Shown: positions 7,625 through 16,405, counted from the first letter of the stretch. The stretch: 33,651 nucleotides of DNA from Planctomycetota bacterium (GCA_021325115.1 JAJPHU010000189.1:1-33651), one strand, 5' to 3'. Notes: a model not told the origin generated them from the letters alone. A program made the numbers and translations.

Positions 7625-8377
7625 TCAACAGGGACCGAGAAGCTGGGCAAGCAAGTTGTCCTGCGGATAGCTGTGGCCAAGATGTTGGCGAAAGCCTTCC
7701 GCAAAGGCAACACCTGCTTGTCGGCCCTGCGCGGCACACCAATCGCGCATTGCCTGGACATATTGATCCATGCCGTGATGTTTTCGCAGCCATTCGCGCT
7801 GGCTGGCGTGGGCGGCCAGCATCTCGGCTTTGGCGTCGAGGACGGTGCTGATGTCAATGCGAAAAGCGGGTTCGATAGGACGTCCCAAAGCATCCTTACC
7901 TTCGATGGGATCACAATAATAGAGATACGGAATATGCGCAAGGGCTGGCGGATGGCCGCAGCCAGCAAAAAAATTCGGTATCGGTGCCCCGAAGACGGCG
8001 GCGCGCACCAGCGTGCTGGTCATTTCGTGATCGAGTATGTAGTCGGCCGGACTGTGCGTCAACACGATGCGTGGCCGCACCGTGCGCAGCAAGCGTGTGA
8101 CGCGTTCCAGCGGCCGTTCTTGATAGAAGATGAGCAGGTCGCGTTCTTCCAGGCAGTGATAGGTAGCGCCCATAAGGGCCGCAGCACGGGCGCCTTCCTG
8201 ACGGCGGATGCAGGCGATTTCCTCCGGTCCATGCTCGGTGGAGCCGCAATCCCCGGGCGTCATGCTGGCAATGTGGACCTGCCAGTCGCGCTCGCGCGCC
8301 AGACGCAGAAGCGTGCCGGCACACAAAAACTCGGCATCATCCGGATGGGCCAGCACGCTCAGGATGACATCAGCCAT
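7625..8377 (-). CDS. PIG-L family N-acetylglucosaminyl deacetylase
   Basis: 250 residues, the normal family size. Zinc ligands are visible: H11 and D14 in AHPDDAE, and H117 in DYILDHEMT, with catalytic D13 and supporting H108 (THSPADY). The family removes acetyl groups from GlcNAc-linked compounds such as GlcNAc-malate (bacillithiol route), GlcNAc-inositol (mycothiol route), or surface glycans. Which one applies cannot be told here, as no bacillithiol ligase is nearby. The protein lacks a signal peptide and is probably cytoplasmic. No clear ribosome-binding site precedes the ATG at 8377, and a foldback element lies directly upstream. Confidence 0.85.
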   Translation of the reverse strand: MADVILSVLAHPDDAEFLCAGTLLRLARERDWQVHIASMTPGDCGSTEHGPEEIACIRRQEGARAAALMGATYHCLEERDLLIFYQERPLERVTRLLRTVRPRIVLTHSPADYILDHEMTSTLVRAAVFGAPIPNFFAGCGHPPALAHIPYLYYCDPIEGKDALGRPIEPAFRIDISTVLDAKAEMLAAHASQREWLRKHHGMDQYVQAMRDWCAAQGRQAGVAFAEGFRQHLGHSYPQDNLLAQLLGPC

Positions 8378-8383
8378 AGCGTT

Positions 8384-8453
8384 AAGGAATAGGAAATAAG
8401 AGATAAAGAAGAGGAGATAGGCTATTTTTCTCTGCTCCCTATCTCCTATTCCT
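8384..8453. repeat. A/G-rich foldback between two minus-strand genes
   Basis: 8384-8402 (AAGGAATAGGAAATAAGAG) is nearly the reverse complement of 8435-8453, and another AGGAGATAGG lies in the loop. In transcript orientation it starts about 15 bases after the stop of the 699-residue protein and ends close to the deacetylase ATG, so it could affect either read-through or the weak deacetylase start. Confidence 0.5.
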
Positions 8454-8468
8454 TATCTCCTTGGTTTG

Positions 8469-10568
8469 TCAGCGCACTTGCGGGGATTCGGACTGCGGCG
8501 GCGTCTCTTGCGTCATCGAGGCAGTCAGTGATGGGAAGAGACGTTGGAGCACTTGTCTGCGCGATTGCTCGGAGATCAGCGGTTCCCCCTCATCATCGGT
8601 CCCGTCAAACGGCCCCCCCAACAACGGATTGTTCCAATCCTTCTCGATCAGCGGAGGCATCCAGCTCGCCAGACCCAGCGGGCAAGCGCCGCCGCCGGGA
8701 AGATTTTGCCAAGGCATCAGCAGCATGCGCACTGCCTCCGCCTTAAATTTCCGGCCATTTAACCGAGAATACAGATCGACAAAGCGTAGCTGAACCTCGA
8801 AGGTTTGCTCTTGAATCAAGCTGTCATTGCGAAAGACCTTGTTGCTTAAGAGCACCTTGTCGCGCCAGGCTTTCATACCATCCGGATCCAGATATTTCCG
8901 CAGCGCTTCCGGCTCATTGTTCCTCAGCCGTTGAGCGTCGAGCGCCTCGAAGAAAATCTTACGGGCCTTCACGGCCTCTTCCTTGGACTCCACTCGCGCT
9001 CGATTGTAGTGGACATCAAAATTGCAGAGGGTCTTATACTGAGCTAAATCGCGCAGGAACATAAAGGCAAAAAACTCCTCGCGCGTTTCGGGATCCAGCT
9101 CTTCCTCGCGCAACGTTGGAGTAAGAGCGGGATCTTGAATGTGTTTCTTTTTGGCGAAAGCGTAGGCGCGTTGTTCCAGGTTTTTTTGCTCAGCGGGACT
9201 GATGAGCAAGTGATTGTCCTTGCCGAAGCGCTCCCAGGCCCGTTCGGTCGTTTCCCAGGCTTTCTTGGCCCACCATTCGGGGCTGGTGCCGATCACGGCA
9301 GGAGAGCCGTCGGCAAAACGGTCGCCCGCCTCACGGAACCAGTCGGGGATGGCCCAGCCAGAGCCATCGAACCAGCCTTCATCCATTAAGCGTTCGGCCG
9401 TGAAGCGCTGGGCCTGGGCCGGGTGGCTGCGGAAAATGATCGTCATCATATGCTTGGGCAAACGCTGAACGACCGGGTTGGTGATCGGCTCGCTCTGTCC
9501 GGGGAGCCTGCCCGGCCGGGGCAGCGGTTCCTGGGCATAGCTGTACCAGGCCCGCGCGATCTGAAAAGCATCGTGAGAATCGTACAGCGGCGATTGATCG
9601 TGCAGCGCCGTTTCATCGGGCGGCTGCTGCCCCTCGCGGGCCGTCTCGTGATAGGGCGGCAAGACCGGAAAACGGTCGGCCAGCGGCTTCAAGGTATCTT
9701 GCTTCAGTTTCCAGGTGCCCGGCTCGGAAGGCCGCGGCGAATCCAACCACAAGGACGGCACGCGGAAATTGTCCTGTAAAAACTGCACCATGTCCTCCGC
9801 ACGCTCACAGCGGAACTGGCGGAGCTGCTCCGACCTTCTTTCCCGTCTTATGCCCTGGCGCAAACGCCGCACCAACTGCGGATGCAGCTTGCAGAAATCC
9901 TCCAGCTCCGCCAAGTTGATCTCTTGACGGCTTGACGAGCCTACCTGGATCACTTTCCAAAAGCGGCCTGGATCACGCTCGTTGGGCGGGATCATGCTCA
10001 ACTGCGACAGCGAACGCAACACGTTGGTTTCATCACTCTGGCAGATCTTATGCTGCGTGAAGAAGCCGATCGACCAGCGGATGTCGGGATTGTCGTGGTT
10101 TTGCCGTTCACCTTCAGCCAACAAGCCGATGCCGCGAGTGATGTAAAAATACTTATCGTTGACGCGATCGGACTCGACCGAGACGTTGTAGGCCAGGTTC
10201 CAGCTCTGGAAAATCCAGGGCGTAATGAAATGCGGCTGAAGCTTGGTCAAGGAGCGCGCGTACAATTCCAGTTCGTTCCACTGATTTTTCTTCTGGGCCT
10301 CTACAGCATTGACCCACAACAGGCACGTGGCCGCCCCGCGCGTGCCGATGGTGCTGAGGCGCGCCAGGGCCCCGAGCCAATCGACTTCGCCGCGACTCTC
10401 TTCACGGATGGACAGGTCGCGCGCTTGCGCATCCACGCCTTTGATGTCCATGCCGAAGAGTCGCACCTCTCCCTTCCGCCAGCCCAGCGCCAACGTGAAT
10501 AGAGCGAGGATCAGCGCTCCATAGGTCAACTTGCGATATAAGGCCTGCTGCTGAAAAGGACTCGCCAT
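8469..10568 (-). CDS. Membrane-anchored protein of unknown function linked to an ABC-2 exporter
   Basis: 699 residues; not recognised as a named family. A single hydrophobic segment at about 14-30 (KLTYGALILALFTLALGW) anchors it. The remainder is soluble and presumably outside the cytoplasm. A helical, TPR-like stretch follows at about 65-170 (ATCLLWVNAVEAQKKNQ, LQPHFITPWIFQSWN, YFYITRGIGLL). The middle is rich in Trp, Pro and charged residues, and the C-terminus ends in a polar tail. There are no catalytic motifs that I can identify. It is the third gene behind an ABC ATPase and its permease on the same strand, 89 bases after the permease, which suggests a job in that transport complex. ATG at 10568 with GGGAG upstream. 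Confidence 0.75.
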   Translation of the reverse strand: MASPFQQQALYRKLTYGALILALFTLALGWRKGEVRLFGMDIKGVDAQARDLSIREESRGEVDWLGALARLSTIGTRGAATCLLWVNAVEAQKKNQWNELELYARSLTKLQPHFITPWIFQSWNLAYNVSVESDRVNDKYFYITRGIGLLAEGERQNHDNPDIRWSIGFFTQHKICQSDETNVLRSLSQLSMIPPNERDPGRFWKVIQVGSSSRQEINLAELEDFCKLHPQLVRRLRQGIRRERRSEQLRQFRCERAEDMVQFLQDNFRVPSLWLDSPRPSEPGTWKLKQDTLKPLADRFPVLPPYHETAREGQQPPDETALHDQSPLYDSHDAFQIARAWYSYAQEPLPRPGRLPGQSEPITNPVVQRLPKHMMTIIFRSHPAQAQRFTAERLMDEGWFDGSGWAIPDWFREAGDRFADGSPAVIGTSPEWWAKKAWETTERAWERFGKDNHLLISPAEQKNLEQRAYAFAKKKHIQDPALTPTLREEELDPETREEFFAFMFLRDLAQYKTLCNFDVHYNRARVESKEEAVKARKIFFEALDAQRLRNNEPEALRKYLDPDGMKAWRDKVLLSNKVFRNDSLIQEQTFEVQLRFVDLYSRLNGRKFKAEAVRMLLMPWQNLPGGGACPLGLASWMPPLIEKDWNNPLLGGPFDGTDDEGEPLISEQSRRQVLQRLFPSLTASMTQETPPQSESPQVR

Positions 10569-10587
10569 GCTGGAGACTCCCTACGAG

Positions 10588-10650
10588 GGGGAACGGGGTG
10601 TGTGAACGCCCCGGGGGAAACTACCGGGGCGTTCACACACCCTGCTCACC
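10588..10650. repeat. Very stable hairpin inside the ABC-2 operon (palindrome family A)
   Basis: The core arms of 19 bases (10596-10614 and 10624-10642) are perfectly complementary around a nine-base loop. With the outer part the arms reach 27 bases with three mismatches. It begins 7 bases after the permease stop and ends 19 bases before the next start codon, so it lies within what should be one transcript. It may reduce expression of the third gene or protect the upstream message from 3' decay. Confidence 0.75.
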
Positions 10651-10657
10651 GTAAATA

Positions 10658-12718
10658 TTACGTTGGTCCTGCGATCTCCCGCCATTTGAGGAGATAATAA
10701 GCCGCAACGAACCAGGGTAACAAATACAAACTAAGGGCACCGCAATCGATCCATAACTGGGTCCAGGGAATGTTGAAGCCCTCGCCGACGTAGGAGGTCA
10801 AGTCGTAGCGATCCACATCCGGGATGAGATCGAGAACGCGGCGAATGAACCAGCGAAAGACCACATCGGTGGAAGTGGCCAATGTGGCGGCGGCGCTTTC
10901 TTCCAGGGGAACGAGAGCAACCTGGCGATTGGCCAGCCGAAACAGGGCCTCCATGGGGCCACCGCCGGGAGCGGTGCCGAAAGCAATCGATTGAATGTAA
11001 TCGATAACGCCGCCACCCAGGTAAAGCATACCAGCGACCAACATACTGATGACGCCGCTCAGGTACGTGCTCAAGGCCACGGCCAAGCCGATTACCAGAC
11101 ACAGACGCAGCCACAGTCCGACCGCGCCCTTGTAAAAGTTAAGGGTGAAGGCTGCTATTTCGTGGCCGCCCTTGGGATCGTCCAGCCGCCAGTACAGATC
11201 GTACTTGGCCATGCCCACATATTGGGTGGCGCTTTGCTGCGTGACGGAGACGCGCGCTTGCAGCGGCGGACGCCCCGTGTTCCCGGATGGGGCCTGAAGG
11301 GCGTTACGAAACAATCCGGCCGGTACGTCGATATACATCGTATGATAATCGGTTATATCTTTGGCAGGCACGACGTAATAGCCGTATTCCTCAGCCAGCT
11401 CATTTTCGATGGCGGCATCGGAGAGACGGTATTGCGGCGGATCGCCCTCCAGCGGATTGGCCATCAGGCGGAGCCGTTTGTTATCCAGCCGTTCATTAAG
11501 CTCCAGCGGTGCAAGCGCCTGGGGCGCCAAGCGGGTGCGATAGCCAGCCAGCCATTCGTCTATGTCTTTTTTGGAGAACAGATTGCCCTTGGACATCCAA
11601 CGGCTGCGATCGGCGTTGTAACTGTCTTTGTCGTGTTCATTGAAATGGGCCGTTTGAAACTCAAACTTGCAGGAAACGCCGCGGTTCTCAAAGCCCTTGG
11701 TGGTGCGATAGATGTCGAAAGCAAACTCGCAGCGGACGCTGTCGCGGCTGGCCAGAGAGCGCGGCACCTCGGGGAAGTCCCAGACGGCATATTGCGGCTC
11801 TTGATTGGGGGCCGCTGCGGTGATGTAGCTGCGATAGTCCCACTCGCGGCCGACGTTGGTGCCTTTGCTTTTGTCGCCGGTGTTCTCGAAGTGCAATGCG
11901 CCGTAGAACGGCTCCCGCGCCTTGAGGCTTTCGGCTGCTGCCTCGGGATCCACGCCGCGCAACACGTAAACGACACTCACCGACGTCATGAGCAGCAGGA
12001 CCAGTGTCATCAGCGCTGTGAAGCCGAAGAAACGGCCCAACACGATCTCGAAACGTTCAACTGGCTTGGTGACGATGGTGTGAATGGTCTGCCGGCGAAT
12101 ATCGGTGGGGATGCTGAAGGCGGCCAAGATAATAGCGGTGACCAGCAGCAGTATCTTCATCATCCAGTAGACGACACCGACATAGCTGCGAACCTGATAT
12201 TCCGGCTTGTACGGAATGAACCAGCTGCCAAACAACAGCACCAGAAGCATGGCCGAGAAACCGTACAAGACGCGGTTGCGAATGGCTTCTTTGAAGCTGA
12301 GCTTGGCCAAGGCCCAGATGCGGCGAAAGCGCAAAGCCGTCAGACCGAAGACAAAGGACAGCCCGGCCGCCACCAAGGCGCCCGCACCGCCGATTGTGAT
12401 ACCATACGCATAGGCTAGAAATGCCAGTTCCGGTTTGACTTTCGGTAGGAATTGAGCAAGCCAGGCGCCGCCAGCAATCAGGTAGGCGAGGAACGACACC
12501 GCCACGCTGGCGACGAAAATCCGTTTGTGCCACGGAGCAATGCGGGCGCGGTCCTCGGCACGCATACGCGTGTAGCCAGCCAGCAGCCATACAAGCACTC
12601 CGAAGGCTGCCCAGCCGCCCGCGCCTTGAATCCAGGCAAAGAGTTGGGCCGGAACGTTCTGATACAGTGCCGGATCGCGATCGAAAGTCAACACTGCGAA
12701 CATATATATGATCCCCAT
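10658..12718 (-). CDS. ABC-2 type exporter permease with a large extracytoplasmic domain
   Basis: 686 residues. Two or three hydrophobic segments lie in residues 18-150. The ABC-2 core helices then follow (FSAMLLVLLFGSW, MMKILLLVTAIILAAF, FFGFTALMTLVLLLMTSVSVVYVL), and a C-terminal set begins at about 530 (LCLVIGLAVALSTYLSGV, SLYLLPWFVAAYYLL). Between them is a soluble domain of about 250 residues (roughly 280-520), rich in charged and aromatic residues and unusual for a simple drug or polysaccharide permease. The motif PTDIRRQTIHTIVTKPV is typical of ABC-2 permeases where the ATPase docks. It pairs with the ATPase 71 bases upstream. The start at 12718 has a poor ribosome site; ATG at 12703 (MFAVLTF) is an alternative. 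Substrate unknown. Confidence 0.85.
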   Translation of the reverse strand: MGIIYMFAVLTFDRDPALYQNVPAQLFAWIQGAGGWAAFGVLVWLLAGYTRMRAEDRARIAPWHKRIFVASVAVSFLAYLIAGGAWLAQFLPKVKPELAFLAYAYGITIGGAGALVAAGLSFVFGLTALRFRRIWALAKLSFKEAIRNRVLYGFSAMLLVLLFGSWFIPYKPEYQVRSYVGVVYWMMKILLLVTAIILAAFSIPTDIRRQTIHTIVTKPVERFEIVLGRFFGFTALMTLVLLLMTSVSVVYVLRGVDPEAAAESLKAREPFYGALHFENTGDKSKGTNVGREWDYRSYITAAAPNQEPQYAVWDFPEVPRSLASRDSVRCEFAFDIYRTTKGFENRGVSCKFEFQTAHFNEHDKDSYNADRSRWMSKGNLFSKKDIDEWLAGYRTRLAPQALAPLELNERLDNKRLRLMANPLEGDPPQYRLSDAAIENELAEEYGYYVVPAKDITDYHTMYIDVPAGLFRNALQAPSGNTGRPPLQARVSVTQQSATQYVGMAKYDLYWRLDDPKGGHEIAAFTLNFYKGAVGLWLRLCLVIGLAVALSTYLSGVISMLVAGMLYLGGGVIDYIQSIAFGTAPGGGPMEALFRLANRQVALVPLEESAAATLATSTDVVFRWFIRRVLDLIPDVDRYDLTSYVGEGFNIPWTQLWIDCGALSLYLLPWFVAAYYLLKWREIAGPT

Positions 12719-12727
12719 CTCATCAGA

Positions 12728-12826
12728 GGTATAGAGATACAGAGGCCAAAAGACAGAGAATTCGTTTTTCTATCTTCTATTTTTATTTTCTAACCTCGAC
12801 CCTCGACCCTCTGTACCGTCTCTACC
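12728..12826. repeat. Foldback element overlapping the end of the ABC ATPase
   Basis: 12728-12745 (GGTATAGAGATACAGAGG) is largely the reverse complement of 12808-12826. The space between includes three CCTCGAC/CCTCGACC units and an AT-rich stretch. The ATPase stop (12790-12792) lies inside, so its last residues, [12 protein letters not shown], are encoded by the repeat. Confidence 0.45.
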
Positions 12827-13728
12827 CGCGGCAACGGCTCCTTGCCCGGCAAGAAGCGCCGGCCGGGATGGGCCTTGCTTTCTTCAACAATGCGCAAGAA
12901 GTAATCTTCCAGCGTCGTCGTCGGATGGCCAATCGTGTCCAGCTTGCCGCCGTGCTTGCGCAGCAACTCTTCCAGATCGCGCCGCAAGTCGTCGCTCAAT
13001 TGCAGGTCGCTGGCCCGCAGTTCGATGCGGCGATGGTCCTGCAACAGCGTCTGCACTTCGCCATAAGCCTGCAATTCGCCTTCGTTGAGGATGGCAATGC
13101 GATCACACACGTCCTGCACGTCTTCGAGGCGATGGCTGCACATGATGACCGTCTTGCCCAGTGTGCGCAGGTCGCGGATGAGATCTTTCATCCAGCGGGC
13201 GCCGAGCGGGTCCAGTCCCGAAGTCGGTTCATCGAGGATAATGAGATCCGGATCGTTGATGAGTGCCTGGGCCAGGCCGATGCGTTGGCGCATGCCTTTG
13301 GAATATTCGCGGAGCGGACGTTTGCGGTCGGCCTTGAGGCCGACTTTCTCGATCAGTTCCTGGGCCTTGGTTCGGCGCTGGGCCGGCGGCAGATTGAAGA
13401 GCCGGCCATAAAAATCGAGTGTCTCTTCGGCGTCGAGGAAGCGGTAGAGATAAGACTCTTCCGGCAGATAGCCGATGCGTTCGTTCTTGCCCACGTCGGC
13501 GGCGGGTTTGCCGAAGACGAACGCCTCGCCGTCGGTGGGATAGAGCAGACCGAGCAGCAGCTTGACGGTCGTGGTTTTGCCAGAGCCATTGGGGCCAAGC
13601 AGGCCGAAGACTTCGCCTTGGCGGATTTCAATGTTGAGGGCACGGAGGGCGGTTTTTTTCTGGCGACCCCAGAAATCGCGATAGATTTTGGTCAATTTGT
13701 GTGTTTCAACAATCACGTCGTTCTGCAT
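12790..13728 (-). CDS. ABC exporter ATP-binding protein
   Basis: 312 residues, typical of ATPases serving ABC-2 permeases. Walker A is [10 protein letters not shown] (near 44-53). The signature, [12 protein letters not shown], Walker [14 protein letters not shown], and the switch histidine in VIMCSH are all intact, so it should hydrolyse ATP. After the ATPase core a C-terminal region of about 80 residues is present, as in the NodI/NatA group. It is the first gene of a three-gene unit with the permease (10658) and the anchored protein (8469). The last 12 residues come from a repeat element. ATG at 13728 has GAGGTGG close upstream. Confidence 0.92.
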   Translation of the reverse strand: MQNDVIVETHKLTKIYRDFWGRQKKTALRALNIEIRQGEVFGLLGPNGSGKTTTVKLLLGLLYPTDGEAFVFGKPAADVGKNERIGYLPEESYLYRFLDAEETLDFYGRLFNLPPAQRRTKAQELIEKVGLKADRKRPLREYSKGMRQRIGLAQALINDPDLIILDEPTSGLDPLGARWMKDLIRDLRTLGKTVIMCSHRLEDVQDVCDRIAILNEGELQAYGEVQTLLQDHRRIELRASDLQLSDDLRRDLEELLRKHGGKLDTIGHPTTTLEDYFLRIVEESKAHPGRRFLPGKEPLPRVETVQRVEGRG

Positions 13729-13870
13729 ACGCCACCTCGTAAGTTTCCGCTGGCGAGTCGAGATTATTCGCTTCTACGCAGCGAAGGGGAAAAGCGTTCG
13801 CAAGGGGGCGAAACTTTTTCACCAATTTAGGGACTGCCCCTCACGAAAACAAGGCGAGCGGGGCGCCGGC
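13729..13870. other. Spacer with a single palindrome arm abutting the bpt stop
   Basis: GGCGAGCGGGGCGCCGGC (13853-13870) touches the bpt stop codon at 13871 directly. It is one arm of the GGCGAGCGGGG family without a recognisable partner. Upstream, GTTCGCAAGGGGGCGAAAC (13796-13814) forms a small hairpin, TTCGC/GCGAA. No gene fits here, and no clear promoter for the ABC ATPase was found. Confidence 0.4.
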
Positions 13871-14596
13871 TTACACCCAGAAATCGCGCCAGACGCCGTC
13901 CACGCCCCGTAGCTGATTAGGCCGAAAACGTGCCTTGTAGCACATGGAACCGCAGCCCTCGATGTAATAGCCGAGATAAACATAAGGCAGCTGCCGCTTC
14001 GCCGCCTCCTCGATCAAACAGAGGACGTTCCAGGTGCCCAAAGAGCGCTGCCGTTGCCGGGGATCGTAAAAGAAATAGATCGCCGAGAACCCACCGGCGG
14101 CAGCATCCATCAGAACATCCACATAGCCGACACCGATCAGCTGACCATCGAGATAATAGCACCACTCCTCGACGGGAAACGGATGATGTACAAACGAATC
14201 GACATAGCTGGAGGCATCACGCGGGGCATGTTCCGGCCAGCCCTTATGTTCGGCCTGAAAGGCGTGATAGCGGTCATACAGGGCGAGCTTGGCCCGGCTG
14301 ACACTGGGCTTGCCGATGCGCAGCTCAATCACACCTTCGTTGGCCAGACGGCAGCGCCGCTGGCTGCGATCGGGCCGAAATTGCGGCACCACGACACGCA
14401 GCGATCGGCAGGCGCGGCAAGACGGGCATAAGGGATGAAACAGCATGTGGCCGAAGCGACGCCAATTGTCGAGCATACGTTCGAGATACTCACCTGGAGT
14501 CATCTCGACGACGTACTCGTATTCGAGGCTCCACTTTTGTTGCGGCAGATAGCCGCAACGCGTCGGCGGAGCGATGTGGCGAAATAACGATTCCAT
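13871..14596 (-). CDS. bpt: Aspartate/glutamate leucyltransferase (Bpt)
   Basis: 241 residues, the family length. Bpt moves leucine from Leu-tRNA onto N-terminal Asp or Glu of proteins, marking them for ClpS/ClpAP (bacterial N-degron pathway). Family marks include the N-terminal CGYLP, the CPSCRACRSLR cluster, PDRSQRR, and a C-terminal GNAT-like fold with GYY..GC.SM.YK..F.P. The start is placed at 14596 because its ATG shares one base with the TGA of the upstream SDR (TGATG), a classic coupling arrangement, and the family N-terminus begins there. An upstream in-frame ATG at 14644 would overlap the SDR by 49 bases and add 16 unmatched residues. No ClpS is in the window. Confidence 0.88.
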   Translation of the reverse strand: MESLFRHIAPPTRCGYLPQQKWSLEYEYVVEMTPGEYLERMLDNWRRFGHMLFHPLCPSCRACRSLRVVVPQFRPDRSQRRCRLANEGVIELRIGKPSVSRAKLALYDRYHAFQAEHKGWPEHAPRDASSYVDSFVHHPFPVEEWCYYLDGQLIGVGYVDVLMDAAAGGFSAIYFFYDPRQRQRSLGTWNVLCLIEEAAKRQLPYVYLGYYIEGCGSMCYKARFRPNQLRGVDGVWRDFWV

Positions 14597-15375
14597 CACC
14601 GGCTCATTTTGTTCATCTTGCGCGCCCATTGACGAACCAGCCAATCGCTAATCGGTTGCGGTGAGTGCCGCAGCAGCCGCGCCTGCCAGGCCGACCTGGC
14701 AGGGAAGGCCAAAAACGGTTTACGAGCGCGCAGGGCGCAGAGGATGAGACGAACGGCCTCCTCCACCTCCATCATTTCCTTATCGGGTAGACCCAGGGGC
14801 GTTGTCAAGGGGGTGCGGACCCAACCGGGGCAGATCGTCGTCACAGCGATGCCTTTGGGCCGCAGCTCGATGCGAAGGGCATCCAGGAGGCTGTTCAGCC
14901 CTGCCTTGCTGGCGCAGTAGCCGCCCATGTGCGGCAGACCCCGATACGAAGCCATGCTCGACAGTGCCGCCACGTGACCGCTCTGCCGTTGACACATACC
15001 GGGCAGCACAGCGTCCAGAGTGTTGATGACACCGATGAGGTTGACCTGGATCTGCGCGGTGAAGTCCTCGGCGCGAAATGTTTCGGCCGGCGTTTCGATG
15101 CCAATACCGGCGCTGGCTATGAGCAAATCGGTTGGCCCGATCTGTTCTTCCAGGTGCTTCACCGCCGCACGCACCGCCGCCAGATTGGTGACATCGGCAA
15201 CAGCGCAAGCCACGCTTTGGCTCTTGAGATCACTGGCGAGCCGATCGAGACCCTCGCCCTGGCGATCGAGGGCGGCGATGCGTGCACCCTCGGCAGCGAG
15301 ATCAAGAGCGAGCTGCCGGCCGATGCCGCTGGCCGCTCCCGTTATCAAAGCGACACGATTGCGGAACGATGCCAT
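14596..15375 (-). CDS. Short-chain dehydrogenase/reductase (SDR 2)
   Basis: 259 residues. TGAASGIG lies at about 12-19 and the catalytic residues are in LSSMASYRG and YCASK. The usual NNAG is replaced by IASAGIG, which is tolerated in the family. It is less related to the other two SDRs than they are to each other. An NAD(P)-dependent oxidoreductase of unknown substrate. The start at 15375 is supported by GGGAG six bases upstream. The extra in-frame residues further up derive from spacer repeat DNA. It sits between dapA (69 bases) and bpt (one-base overlap), probably in one transcript. Confidence 0.85.
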   Translation of the reverse strand: MASFRNRVALITGAASGIGRQLALDLAAEGARIAALDRQGEGLDRLASDLKSQSVACAVADVTNLAAVRAAVKHLEEQIGPTDLLIASAGIGIETPAETFRAEDFTAQIQVNLIGVINTLDAVLPGMCQRQSGHVAALSSMASYRGLPHMGGYCASKAGLNSLLDALRIELRPKGIAVTTICPGWVRTPLTTPLGLPDKEMMEVEEAVRLILCALRARKPFLAFPARSAWQARLLRHSPQPISDWLVRQWARKMNKMSR

Positions 15376-15420
15376 GCTGTCTCCCTGATAGACCGGCAAA
15401 TTCCTCCTCAGTGGGCTTAC

Positions 15421-15438
15421 GCCCCCTCTCAGGGGGGC
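15421..15438. repeat. GC-rich hairpin just after the dapA stop
   Basis: GCCCCC (15421-15426) pairs with GGGGGC (15433-15438), six base pairs plus a T-G pair, starting 6 bases after the dapA stop in transcript direction. Next to it GGGCTTACGCCCCC resembles the 19571-19592 arm (GGGGGCTAACGCCCCCC), so this is a shorter relative of that palindrome. Confidence 0.45.
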
Positions 15439-15444
15439 CAAACC

Positions 15445-16338
15445 TCAACTCAACAGCCCATAGGCCCGCAACGTCTGAGCGATGCGTGCCTCGCCGGCAG
15501 CGTCGAGGGGGCACAGCGGCAAACGCAATTCGCCATTGCCGCGACCCAGCAGTTTCAGGGCTGTCTTCACCGGAATTGGGTTGGTGGCTACGCTCAGCAT
15601 GTCACGGCACAGCGGGAAGAGGCGGCGATGCCAGCGCAATGCCTCAGTCGGCTTACCCGCATCAAATGCCGACACCAATGCCTGCAAATCACGCGGGATC
15701 AGATTGCCGACCACCGAGACCACGCCGCGCCCGCCAATGCTCAAGAGCGGCAAGGTCAAACTGTCATCGCCGCTGAGGAGCGTCAGATTACACAGTGAAG
15801 CGATGTGCGACGCCTGATCGAGCGAGCCGGTTGCTTCCTTGATGGCGACGATATTGGGGATCTCCGCCAGGCGGGCGATGGTTTCGGGCAGGATGTTCGA
15901 GGCAGTCCGGCCAGGAATGTTGTACAGCACGATGGGCAGATCGCAGGCTCCGGCGACGGCCGCGAAGTGGCGAAAATAGCCCTCCTGCGTCGGCTTGTTA
16001 TAATACGGTCCGACCAGCAGCGCGCCATCAGCGCCGGCGCGCTGGGCGAAGCGTGTCAGACGGATGGCTTCGCGGGTACTGTTGGAACCTGTGCCGGGTA
16101 CGACTTTGATGCGTCCTCGCGCCTGTTCGATGACGGCAGCGATAACGCGCTCGTGTTCTTCGTGATCGAGCGTCGGTGATTCGCCGGTGGTGCCGACCGG
16201 TGACAGGCAATCGGTGCCCTGTTCAACGTGCCAATCCACCAGCTGGCGTAAAGCAGCGAAATCGATATCGCCATTGCGAAACGGCGTGACCAGGGCCACC
16301 GTCACCCCGGCGAATTGTTCGCCCTTCGTCTGGTTCAT
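15445..16338 (-). CDS. dapA: 4-hydroxy-tetrahydrodipicolinate synthase
   Basis: 297 residues. It condenses pyruvate with aspartate semialdehyde in the lysine / diaminopimelate route, so it also feeds peptidoglycan. Active-site residues all line up at a constant offset of six from the E. coli enzyme: T50 in GTTGES, Y113 in [11 protein letters not shown]139 in YNIPGRT, and the Schiff-base lysine K167 in AIKEATGS. It is a full-length TIM barrel with no oddities. The ribosome site GAGGAGA upstream of ATG 16338 overlaps the 3' arm of a hairpin (16347-16379), which may limit initiation. Neighbours are the HlyD protein upstream and SDR 2 downstream; no other lysine genes are present. Confidence 0.95.
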   Translation of the reverse strand: MNQTKGEQFAGVTVALVTPFRNGDIDFAALRQLVDWHVEQGTDCLSPVGTTGESPTLDHEEHERVIAAVIEQARGRIKVVPGTGSNSTREAIRLTRFAQRAGADGALLVGPYYNKPTQEGYFRHFAAVAGACDLPIVLYNIPGRTASNILPETIARLAEIPNIVAIKEATGSLDQASHIASLCNLTLLSGDDSLTLPLLSIGGRGVVSVVGNLIPRDLQALVSAFDAGKPTEALRWHRRLFPLCRDMLSVATNPIPVKTALKLLGRGNGELRLPLCPLDAAGEARIAQTLRAYGLLS

Positions 16339-16346
16339 GTGCGTTC

Positions 16347-16379
16347 TCCTCGTTCCCGCGCGGGGCAGGGGAATGAGGA
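16347..16379 (-). promoter_or_regulatory. Hairpin covering the dapA ribosome-binding site
   Basis: In transcript orientation an 11-base arm (16379-16369) pairs with 16357-16347 with one A-C mismatch around an 11-base loop. The 3' arm ends GAGGA, which is most of the dapA Shine-Dalgarno sequence. It matches no riboswitch class I know. It may equally be an ordinary spacer palindrome. Confidence 0.4.
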
Positions 16380-16405
16380 ATTCTTAGCGGAAATGGAGGA
16401 AAACT

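Noticed and set aside
9505..9525. CTGCCC-GGCCG-GGGCAG palindrome in the 699-residue protein gene
   Set aside because: A six-base stem in GC-rich coding DNA is expected by chance, and the residues do not look inserted.
10991..12418. 475-codon open frame on the plus strand opposite the ABC permease
   Set aside because: Antisense shadow caused by GC-rich codons. It is Gln/His-rich with no membrane or domain logic, while the minus frame is a clear permease.
13790..13850. Third copy of the promoter-linked repeat
   Set aside because: It shares only GGGGAAAAG and TTTTTCACC fragments, and the diagnostic CCCAAATC tail is missing.
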